This document shows, piece by piece, positions 4,552 through 9,775 of a stretch of 9,775 bases of DNA. The notes beneath the pieces were generated by a model. That model was given only the letters and a program-made list of their open reading frames with translations, made no database searches and had not been told where the DNA came from. A program made the position numbers and the translations under genes. Location of the stretch: contig DHFM01000072.1 of NCBI GenBank assembly GCA_002400405.1, positions 1 to 9,775 on the forward strand, in the 5' to 3' direction. How positions within the stretch are numbered: the stretch's first letter is position 1; each line of letters starts with the position of its first letter. This stretch comes from Candidatus Moranbacteria bacterium UBA4824 (GTDB taxonomy: Bacteria > Patescibacteriota > Minisyncoccia > Moranbacterales > UBA2206).

Positions 4552-5498
4552 TTGTCATTCTTGGACCCACTTCTTCTGGTAAATCAGAGGTGGCGATCTC
4601 ATTGGCTCAGAAATTCGATGGGGAGATAATTAGCGCTGACTCGCGCCAAATTTATCGCGGAATGGATGTTGGTACTGGTAAGATTACCAAAGCTGAAAAA
4701 AAAATGGCTAAGCATTATGGCATTGATATTGTCAGCCCGCGTACTGATTATAACGCAGCTAAATTCAAAAAGTATGCTGACAAAATAATCAGGGATATTT
4801 TAGAGCGCGGAAAAATTCCAATTATTTGTGGCGGAACTGGATTTTGGATAAAAGCGCTCGTGGATAATGTAGTTTATCCGGAAGTAGCGCCTAATTGGTT
4901 GTTACGTAACAAGTTACGTAACAAATCTACGGCAGAATTATTTAGCACACTCGAAAAATTAGACCCCGCTCGCGCTAAAAATATTGACGCTAAAAATCCC
5001 GTCCGCCTCATCCGCGCGATTGAAATTTGCAAAAGTATCGGCAAAGTCCCTTCTACAGAATGTCATACTGAACTCGTTTCAGGATCTCTAGAGATACCGA
5101 AACCCGCCCGCCGGCGAGGCAGGCAAGTTCAGTATGACAATAGCTATCATTTCCTCCAAATTGGAATAAAAATCCCCAAAGAAAAACTCAATGAAAGAAT
5201 TAAAATAAGACTTGAGAAAAGATTTTCTGCGGGCATGATAAAAGAAGTAAAAAAACTCCATTTGAAAGATAAAATTAGTTGGAAACGCCTAGAAAGTTTT
5301 GGACTGGGATATAAATTAATTCCGCAATATCTAAGAAAAGAAATTGCAACTAAAGACGAACTATTTGAAAAAGTTTATCAGAGTGAAAAAGATTACGCCA
5401 AGCGCCAAATGACTTGGTTTTCTAAAGACAAGAGAATTATTTGGCTACCTGAATACAAAGATATAGAAAAAGAAGTTAAAAAGTTTTTAAACAATTAA
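4521..5498 (+). CDS. miaA: tRNA dimethylallyltransferase with repeat-derived insertions
   Basis: Transfers the dimethylallyl group from DMAPP to A37 of tRNAs reading UNN codons, the step before MiaB; the two genes overlap by 31 nt and form one pathway unit. The P-loop is GPTSSGKS (15-22), followed by DSRQIYRGMDVGTGK (40-54), GGTG (104-107), NPVRLIRAIEI (159-169) and YAKRQMTWF (292-300). At 325 aa it is a little long for the family. The excess lies at residues 181-207, a translated family A repeat (CHTELVSGS) that itself contains PARRRGR (195-201) from a nested 21-bp unit. A tandem LRNK-LRNK (128-135) comes from a 12-bp duplication. Core motifs are intact, so activity is likely. The start is the first ATG of the frame; there is no clear Shine-Dalgarno, so expression may rely on coupling to miaB. 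Confidence 0.95.
   Translation: MESRGTNNKIVVILGPTSSGKSEVAISLAQKFDGEIISADSRQIYRGMDVGTGKITKAEKKMAKHYGIDIVSPRTDYNAAKFKKYADKIIRDILERGKIPIICGGTGFWIKALVDNVVYPEVAPNWLLRNKLRNKSTAELFSTLEKLDPARAKNIDAKNPVRLIRAIEICKSIGKVPSTECHTELVSGSLEIPKPARRRGRQVQYDNSYHFLQIGIKIPKEKLNERIKIRLEKRFSAGMIKEVKKLHLKDKISWKRLESFGLGYKLIPQYLRKEIATKDELFEKVYQSEKDYAKRQMTWFSKDKRIIWLPEYKDIEKEVKKFLNN
4901..4924 (+). repeat. 12-bp tandem duplication in miaA
   Basis: GTTACGTAACAA occurs twice without a gap (4901-4912, 4913-4924), each copy centred on the palindrome GTTACGTAAC. Being 12 bp long it keeps the frame and repeats LRNK in MiaA. The period and TTACGTAA core match the leader repeat at 228-254. Confidence 0.85.
5061..5139. repeat. 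Palindromic repeat, family A, copy 3 (in-frame in miaA)
   Basis: The element is 79 bp. The outer arms TGTCATACTGAACT (5061-5074) and AGTTCAGTATGACA (5126-5139) are perfectly complementary over 14 bp. The linker between halves is CTAG. The right half is 48 nt instead of 27 because a 21-bp unit (5104-5124) sits after its GAAAC. It is translated as CHTELVSGS to QVQYD in the same frame as the miaB copy. Confidence 0.9.
5104..5124. repeat. 21-bp palindromic unit, family B, copy 2 (nested)
   Basis: A GC-rich 21-bp unit lies between GAAAC (5099-5103) and AAGTTC (5125-5130). In the miaB family A copy the same sites are directly joined (GAAAC at 3567-3571, AAGTTC from 3572). It encodes PARRRGR, in the same frame as PAYRTGR of the other copy. 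The ends are GCC-rich and GGC-rich and partly complementary. Confidence 0.8.
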
Positions 5499-5508
5499 AA
5501 TAATATTA

Positions 5509-5946
5509 TTATTCAAATTTTTTATAAAATTTATTTTCTAAATAACAAATAACGGCTCTTTGGCTGGCATCAAAATGAGGCAATGGAAGATTTTCAGGAT
5601 TTACCCAAATCCATTCTTCACATTTTTCTGGTTCCATATTTTTTAGTTCTCCAGAAAAATCTTTCGCAAGTAAAACTACTGAAATATAATGAAGTCCTTC
5701 GTTTCGATAAGTTTCTAAATTATTCGTAATAGATACAACTTCTGGATTTTGTATGCTCAAATCCGTCTCTTCTTTAATCTCTCTTATTGCTCCATCTTCA
5801 AAAGTTTCGCCTAATTCAAGATGACCACCGGGAATTGAATAGAATGGCGCATGGCTATTTTTTCTTTTTCCAACCAAAATTTTTCCTTCATTATTTATAA
5901 CAATAACTCCTAGTCCGACTCTTGGTTTATTTTTTTGTTCTGACAT
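5509..5946 (-). CDS. Nudix hydrolase, NUDT15-like
   Basis: Cytoplasmic Mg-dependent pyrophosphohydrolase of 145 aa. The Nudix box is complete at residues 41-63: G41, E47, R55-E56 and E59-E60, with D62 where a glycycl-type glycine is usual. The segments YSIPGGHLELGE and EPEKCEEWIWV resemble the NUDT15/MTH2-type branch, which acts on nucleoside triphosphates including oxidised ones; the true substrate cannot be told from sequence. It is the last gene of the - strand operon, starting 4 nt after gatB ends and having no clear Shine-Dalgarno, so it is probably translated by coupling. It converges on miaA with a 10-nt gap and no visible hairpin terminator between them. Its place with MazG, Tmk and ThyX fits a nucleotide-pool role. 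Confidence 0.88.
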   Translation of the reverse strand: MSEQKNKPRVGLGVIVINNEGKILVGKRKNSHAPFYSIPGGHLELGETFEDGAIREIKEETDLSIQNPEVVSITNNLETYRNEGLHYISVVLLAKDFSGELKNMEPEKCEEWIWVNPENLPLPHFDASQRAVICYLENKFYKKFE

Positions 5947-5950
5947 ATAA

Positions 5951-7420
5951 TTATTTTAATTTGTTCTTCACAATTTCCTGCACTATTTGCGGGTTAGCCT
6001 TTCCCTTTGTTGTCGCCATAACTTGCCCAATTAAAAATTTCAAAGCATTTTCCTTGCCGGCCTTGAAATCAACGACTGATTTTTCGTTCTTAACCAATAC
6101 CTCATCAATAATTTTTTCCAGCTCATCCGAATTATCCATCTGTGCTAGATTTTTTTCTTCAATAATTTGCGATGGATCGCCGCCGGTTTTGTACATTTCA
6201 GCTAGCACAGTTTGCGCTGCGCTGGAATTTATTTTCCCCTCTGACAAAATACAAATAAACTCAGCATAATTTTCCGGCATAATTTTGATGTCCGCTAAAT
6301 CATGTCCGTGTTCCCCCATGTGCCTGCGAAGTTCGCCAATCATATAGTTAGCAGCCAATTTAATCGCTCTTTCCTCTTGGCAGTCATATTCCTTGCAATT
6401 TATTTTTTCCCTGATTTCACTCACCACGTTTTCAAAATACTGCGCCAATTCTTTTTCGGAAGTTATAATTTCCACGTCAGCGATTGGCAAATTATATTCT
6501 TTTTTGAATCTTTCGACTTTTTGGTCCGGCAATTCCGGCAACTTTCTTTTGATATTTTCCACATAATTTTCATCAAAACTAAACGGCGGAATATCCGGCT
6601 CAGGAAAATATCGATAGTCATGCGCGGATTCTTTTTTTCTTTGCGAGACAGTCTCGCCTTTGTTCGCATCCCATCCGCGAGTTTCTTGAATAATCTTTTC
6701 ACCTCTATCCAGCATTTCCGTTTGCCGTTCGATTTCAAAATTAATGGCTTTTTCCACAAATTTGAAAGAGTTGATGTTTTTCACTTCTACTTTAGTACCC
6801 GACAGCTTTTCTTCGCCTTCTTTAAAGAGCGAAATATTAGCTTCGCAACGCATATTGCCTTTTTCCATATCAGCATCGGAAATTTCCAAATAACGACAAA
6901 TTTGTTGAAGCTTTTGACAAAAAATTCGCGCTTCTTCGCCTGTTTCAATGTCCGGTTCCGTTACCAGCTCCATAAGAGGCACGCCAGCCCGATTAAAATC
7001 CACCAGAGTATATTCCACGCCCTTTGGATGAATAAGCTTACCAGTGTCTTCCTCAAGATGAATGCGAGTGATTCCAATTTCCTTGCCATTTATTTTCAAT
7101 TTTCCTTTCTCGCAAAAGGGTTGATCATATTGGGAAATTTGATAGCCTTTTGGGATATCCGGATAAAAATAGTTCTTACGATCAAATTTAGATTCTAATC
7201 TCAAATTGCAACCTAACGCCAAGCCAGCCAATTGCACCGCCTCAATCGCTTGAACGTTTGGCACCGGCAATGTTCCTGGTTGCGCCGTGCAAACAGGACA
7301 AATGTCAACATTTGGCTTTTTTTCAAGTCCTAGGCCATTTTTGCACTGACAAAACATTTTTGATTTAGTTTTGAGTTCCACATGGATTTCCATGCCGATA
7401 ACGGGTATGTATTTATTCAT
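5951..7420 (-). CDS. gatB: Asp/Glu-tRNA(Asn/Gln) amidotransferase subunit B
   Basis: Subunit B of GatCAB, which binds mischarged Glu-tRNA-Gln or Asp-tRNA-Asn, activates the acid by phosphorylation and accepts ammonia from GatA. Counting from M at 7420 (489 aa), the family start VIGMEIHVEL (7-16) is followed by zinc-type cysteines C24/C26 and C41/C44 and by FDRKNYFYPDIPKGYQISQ (79-97). HLEEDTGK (121-128) and DFNRAGVPLMELV (141-153) come next, and the YqeY-like helical tail occupies roughly the last 150 residues. An in-frame ATG at 7441 would add MLHALCF, but those seven codons derive from the repeat at 7433-7477 and neither start has a Shine-Dalgarno, so I place the start at 7420. gatA and gatC are not in the window. 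It follows mazG after about 70 nt and precedes the Nudix gene by 4 nt. Confidence 0.95.
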   Translation of the reverse strand: MNKYIPVIGMEIHVELKTKSKMFCQCKNGLGLEKKPNVDICPVCTAQPGTLPVPNVQAIEAVQLAGLALGCNLRLESKFDRKNYFYPDIPKGYQISQYDQPFCEKGKLKINGKEIGITRIHLEEDTGKLIHPKGVEYTLVDFNRAGVPLMELVTEPDIETGEEARIFCQKLQQICRYLEISDADMEKGNMRCEANISLFKEGEEKLSGTKVEVKNINSFKFVEKAINFEIERQTEMLDRGEKIIQETRGWDANKGETVSQRKKESAHDYRYFPEPDIPPFSFDENYVENIKRKLPELPDQKVERFKKEYNLPIADVEIITSEKELAQYFENVVSEIREKINCKEYDCQEERAIKLAANYMIGELRRHMGEHGHDLADIKIMPENYAEFICILSEGKINSSAAQTVLAEMYKTGGDPSQIIEEKNLAQMDNSDELEKIIDEVLVKNEKSVVDFKAGKENALKFLIGQVMATTKGKANPQIVQEIVKNKLK

Positions 7421-7432
7421 GAAGCATAAAGC

Positions 7433-7477
7433 ATGTAACATGTAACAAATTTTATTGTTTCATGTTTCATGTTGTGT
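7433..7477. repeat. ATGWAAC heptamers in inverted arrangement between mazG and gatB
   Basis: Two ATGTAAC units (7433-7446) face two GTTTCAT units (7457-7470), the reverse complement of ATGAAAC, across an AT-only 10-nt spacer. The arms can pair at 12 of 14 positions. On the coding strand of the operon the ATGAAAC pair resembles the copies in miaB. It has no T-run and is unlikely to stop transcription. Confidence 0.7.
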
Positions 7478-7488
7478 GTTATATGATT

Positions 7489-7818
7489 TTATCTATCATC
7501 TCCACTGCCATTTATTTTTCCTCTTTCCAGACGACTATACAATTTTTCGATGTTTTTTTGCGCAATATCATCTAGGGGTAATTTTAACTCCGAGGCAAGT
7601 TGCGCTACATACCACATCACATCTCCCAATTCTTTTTCAATCATCTCACGCGACTCATCATCCATTACACCATCCTTGTCCCGAATAACCTTTTTTATTT
7701 TTTCCGCCACTTCTCCCGCTTCGCCAGAAAGCCCTAGTGTTGGATAGACAAAATTCTCTCCAGCATTAGGATAAATGGCAGTCACGCGAGATTTTTTCTG
7801 ATATTCTTCAAAATTCAT
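7489..7818 (-). CDS. MazG-like nucleoside triphosphate pyrophosphohydrolase
   Basis: All-alpha NTP pyrophosphohydrolase of the MazG/dUTPase-like superfamily, single-domain form (109 aa). The metal-binding ExxE...ExxD pattern is E33/E36 (GEAGEVAEK) and E63/D66 (KELGDVMWY), followed by the typical LPLDDIAQKNIEKLYSRLERG tail read in pieces. Such enzymes hydrolyse (d)NTPs to the monophosphate and PPi and remove non-standard nucleotides; the substrate here is unknown. Lying directly after tmk, overlapping it by 11 nt, it could trim dUTP or damaged dNTPs beside the thymidylate genes, which is inference. The start at 7818 is the first Met of the domain; there is no clear Shine-Dalgarno, in line with translational coupling. 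Confidence 0.9.
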   Translation of the reverse strand: MNFEEYQKKSRVTAIYPNAGENFVYPTLGLSGEAGEVAEKIKKVIRDKDGVMDDESREMIEKELGDVMWYVAQLASELKLPLDDIAQKNIEKLYSRLERGKINGSGDDR

Positions 7819-8410
7819 AGGTTTTTCTTATTAATTTTACTATATCTTTTTTTACTTTCTCAATTTCCTGATTGGCATTTATTTTTTTCCAACCATATCT
7901 ATCGGCTAACAACAAATGTATATTTTTGCATAGTTGAATTTTTTCTGAATCCATTTCATTGCGATGATCTTTTTCAATGGCTGTGTTAAATCTTTTGCCA
8001 TGCATAAGAATTGACAAGTCTGGTTCCAGCAAATTTTTATTTATTTTTTCTAAATATTCTAAATCTCCTCCCCAAACAAGTCCCCATGAAATTCCTGTGC
8101 CTAGATAATCTTCTGCTATAATCCATTCACCATTATTCAGTCTTTTCTTTAATTCTTTTTCATATCGCGTTCTATTATCAGCATATTTTTGTTGCAATTC
8201 TTCTGTTGAAAGACTATTTTTTTTACGAAATTTTGGATCTCTGAGATATGCATAAATAAAAGGCCCTTCAGGTTCCAAATTATAAACCGGATATTTTAAT
8301 CGACTAACATTCAAGCCTTGACTTTGTAAATATTTAACCAAAATTTCTACTTGCGTAGTCTTTCCAATACCATTAATTCCATATATTGCAATAAATTTAC
8401 CTTTTTTCAT
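7808..8410 (-). CDS. tmk: Thymidylate kinase, divergent
   Basis: P-loop kinase of 200 aa expected to phosphorylate dTMP to dTDP. The Walker A is GINGIGKTT (11-19), with N in the place of the usual D of the DGxGKTT signature. The substrate-site motif normally written DRY is here EDYLGTGISWG, so the conserved arginine is replaced. The LID-equivalent region carries GKRFNTAIEKDHRNE. The overall order of motifs and the neighbour thyX support the assignment, while the altered motifs leave open a different deoxynucleoside monophosphate kinase specificity. The ATG at 8410 overlaps the upstream gene's stop by 4 nt, and the downstream mazG overlaps it by 11 nt, so the three are clearly one operon. Confidence 0.85.
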   Translation of the reverse strand: MKKGKFIAIYGINGIGKTTQVEILVKYLQSQGLNVSRLKYPVYNLEPEGPFIYAYLRDPKFRKKNSLSTEELQQKYADNRTRYEKELKKRLNNGEWIIAEDYLGTGISWGLVWGGDLEYLEKINKNLLEPDLSILMHGKRFNTAIEKDHRNEMDSEKIQLCKNIHLLLADRYGWKKINANQEIEKVKKDIVKLIRKTYEF

Positions 8411-8760
8411 AAGTTTATATCCCTTAAAATTTGTTCAATGGTGCCATAGTCGTTCTTAGGTGGCCATTTTTTTATTTCTTTCTGAGGAATCATCCCTCCG
8501 AAAACATGAATGCTATGATTAATATTAATCTTATTAACAATCTTATTAAGCTTTTCAAAAAATATAAGTTCTCCCTTTTTATCAATGGAAAAGTTTTCTC
8601 CTTTATAGAAATATATACCCTCTGAATCAATAAAACCTCTGATTGATTCGTTGAATATATTTTTATTTTTTGTGATATTTTCTAAATTAACCCATTCCCA
8701 ATGAGAAAGAATTGTTTTTTCAGGAGCAATGAATAATACTCTTTCTATTATTATAAACAT
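8407..8760 (-). CDS. Hypothetical protein between thyX and tmk (117 aa)
   Basis: I do not recognise the family. The protein starts MFIIIERVLFIAPEK and contains HWEWVN, a RGFIDSEGIYFYKGE segment and a C-terminal WPPKNDYGTIEQIL. It looks like a soluble mixed alpha/beta protein; the hydrophobic N-terminus is too short for a clear membrane anchor. I chose the ATG at 8760 because GGAGG (8772-8768) lies 7 nt before it. The frame is open further up to an ATG at 8805 and a TTG at 8823, which would overlap thyX and add a basic stretch of up to 21 residues. It overlaps tmk by 4 nt. Its place between the ThyX and Tmk steps suggests a link to thymidylate metabolism, but no motif proves it. Confidence 0.65.
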   Translation of the reverse strand: MFIIIERVLFIAPEKTILSHWEWVNLENITKNKNIFNESIRGFIDSEGIYFYKGENFSIDKKGELIFFEKLNKIVNKININHSIHVFGGMIPQKEIKKWPPKNDYGTIEQILRDINL

Positions 8761-8767
8761 TCTCCTT

Positions 8768-8772
8768 CCTCC
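8768..8772 (-). promoter_or_regulatory. Shine-Dalgarno that sets the start of the 117-aa gene
   Basis: GGAGG, read on the - strand, ends 7 nt before the ATG at 8760 in a purine-rich run. Neither upstream in-frame start (8805, 8823) has a comparable site, so the shorter protein is preferred. Confidence 0.65.
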
Positions 8773-8812
8773 ATGAAATTTTTTTTCTAGTCTTTTCTTA
8801 TCCATAAGGCTA

Positions 8813-9775
8813 CTATTTTTCAATAATATCTTGCTCGCCTCTTTTTATATCAAATCTATTCGGCTCTTCATCTAAATGCAAAACTAAACCATCTTTTTCA
8901 AATAGCTCTTTCAAGCTTTTAATCATTTTCAATATTTGAGCCACCAAAGTTGGATGCACAAATCTAGTCGATCGCAATTCTGCCAAATAAACAAGAGCTT
9001 TTAGGTCGCCTGAAAAACGACAAGGGACTTGATATCCCATAGCAGTAAAATATTGCTCATCTTCTTTTTTTATATTAAGTTTTTCTATTTCTTCTTCTTG
9101 TAATTTGATAAATTTTATAGTTTTTATTTTTAGATCTTCAGGCAAAGAATTTAAATACCACTCATTAAAACCATGTTTTCTGACTAAGAGTGGCATTCTT
9201 TGAACAATTGCTCTATGTCTTTGTAAATCACGAAATGATCCAAAATCCAAAAGAAGTTCGTATGCAACAACGCCACACTCACCTATTGCCATCGGAAGCT
9301 CTGTCTTCATCGGACGACTCACTAGAATATCTTTATAGTTAGAAAGAATTTTTCTATCAACATTATCATAAATTAATTCAAAATCTTTTGCATTATTATT
9401 CTCATAATAATATTTTTCTTGCATCCATTTTCTATTATATTCTTCTGTATCTGGAAATCTTTCATGTCCGAATGAGCTAGAATATGTTTTTTGTAAAACT
9501 TTTTCTGTTTTTTCTGCGATATCTCGCACTTCCTCAAGTGGATGATGTCTAAGAAGCATCATTTCATCAGCAAATTGGCGAAAATTCATTCTCCAAGCAA
9601 CATTTGTTGTTGCTCCAGCTGGTAAAAACGAGCGCGTGATATCAAAAGCCCTAGCTTTAATTGCCTTATCATATATATCTTGTTTTTCATTGTCTTTTTT
9701 TGGATTTTGTTTTTTTAAATGTTCCCGAACCGGCTCTTGAGCTTCAAGATAAAATTTTCTCCAACCCTCCATAAT
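8813..9775 (-). CDS. thyX: Flavin-dependent thymidylate synthase, probably tandem-domain, 5' end cut by the window
   Basis: ThyX methylates dUMP to dTMP using methylene-tetrahydrofolate and reduced FAD. The 319 residues visible from the Met at 9772 hold two ThyX-like parts. Residues about 1-95 resemble the second half of one domain (FLPAGATTNVAWRMNFRQFADEM read in pieces, then LRHHPLEEVRDIA). Residues about 135-310 resemble a second domain with RHR at 185-187 (FRDLQRHRAIVQRMP) and ELRSTRFVHPTL (265-276). The canonical ThyX signature RHRxxSxxxxR is only partly kept: V stands where S is expected. The frame stays open to the window edge and the visible N-terminus begins mid-domain, so the Met at 9772 is probably internal and the gene continues outside. 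The stop at 8813 lies inside the region before the 117-aa gene. It heads the thyX-hypothetical-tmk-mazG operon. Confidence 0.82.
   Translation of the reverse strand: MMEGWRKFYLEAQEPVREHLKKQNPKKDNEKQDIYDKAIKARAFDITRSFLPAGATTNVAWRMNFRQFADEMMLLRHHPLEEVRDIAEKTEKVLQKTYSSSFGHERFPDTEEYNRKWMQEKYYYENNNAKDFELIYDNVDRKILSNYKDILVSRPMKTELPMAIGECGVVAYELLLDFGSFRDLQRHRAIVQRMPLLVRKHGFNEWYLNSLPEDLKIKTIKFIKLQEEEIEKLNIKKEDEQYFTAMGYQVPCRFSGDLKALVYLAELRSTRFVHPTLVAQILKMIKSLKELFEKDGLVLHLDEEPNRFDIKRGEQDIIEK

Noticed and set aside
5499..5530. Terminator between miaA and the Nudix gene
   Set aside because: The gap is 10 nt and only AT-rich; no stable hairpin with a T-run can be drawn.
6302..7198. Long open frame on the + strand (about 298 codons)
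   Set aside because: It is fully antisense to gatB, which has all family motifs; the predicted protein is F- and H-rich without recognisable domains, as expected of a shadow frame.
7421..7441. Upstream ATG for gatB
   Set aside because: The seven extra codons derive from the heptamer repeat and precede the conserved MNKYIPVIGMEIHVEL start.
8761..8823. Longer forms of the 117-aa protein (ATG 8805, TTG 8823)
   Set aside because: Neither has a ribosome binding site, while the ATG at 8760 has GGAGG at 7 nt; kept only as an alternative.

Overview
The window is AT-rich bacterial DNA with dense genes, many short overlaps, very small intergenic gaps and a strong load of short palindromic repeats, several of which are translated in frame inside housekeeping genes (peptides such as CHPELVSGS, PAYRTGR and LTPTLSLSRRGSL). 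That repeat signature, a threonyl-tRNA synthetase without the N-terminal TGS domain and a ThyX-type thymidylate pathway point to a Candidate Phyla Radiation (Patescibacteria, Parcubacteria-like) genome. The lineage is an inference from pattern memory; no marker gene in the window fixes it.

Region 1 (1-330) is a leader on the + strand: a promoter, two small hairpins, one copy of a roughly 60-bp palindromic repeat, a near-perfect T-box core (GGGTGGAACCGCG) and a terminator whose 5' arm can pair with the T-box to make the canonical antiterminator. Region 2 (331-942) holds two small zinc-ribbon-like genes on the - strand with very strong Shine-Dalgarno sequences, lying between the T-box and thrS. 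Region 3 (943-2760) is thrS, the likely T-box target, with a terminator shared with a convergent 92-aa hypothetical gene (2783-3061, - strand). Region 4 (3151-5498) is an overlapping miaB-miaA pair on the + strand, encoding the two successive steps of ms2i6A37 tRNA modification. Both genes contain in-frame repeat insertions, some nested inside others. Region 5 (5509-9775) is a - strand operon read from right to left: thyX (cut by the window edge), a hypothetical gene, tmk, a MazG-like pyrophosphohydrolase, gatB and a Nudix hydrolase.

Functionally the window combines tRNA charging and modification (ThrRS, MiaB, MiaA, GatB) with thymidylate supply and nucleotide-pool cleaning (ThyX, Tmk, MazG, Nudix). 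The most notable observations are the T-box separated from thrS by opposed genes, and a 21-bp palindromic unit caught twice as filled versus empty site. Each time it follows GAAAC, sits inside another repeat, and is translated in the same frame as a 7-residue peptide.
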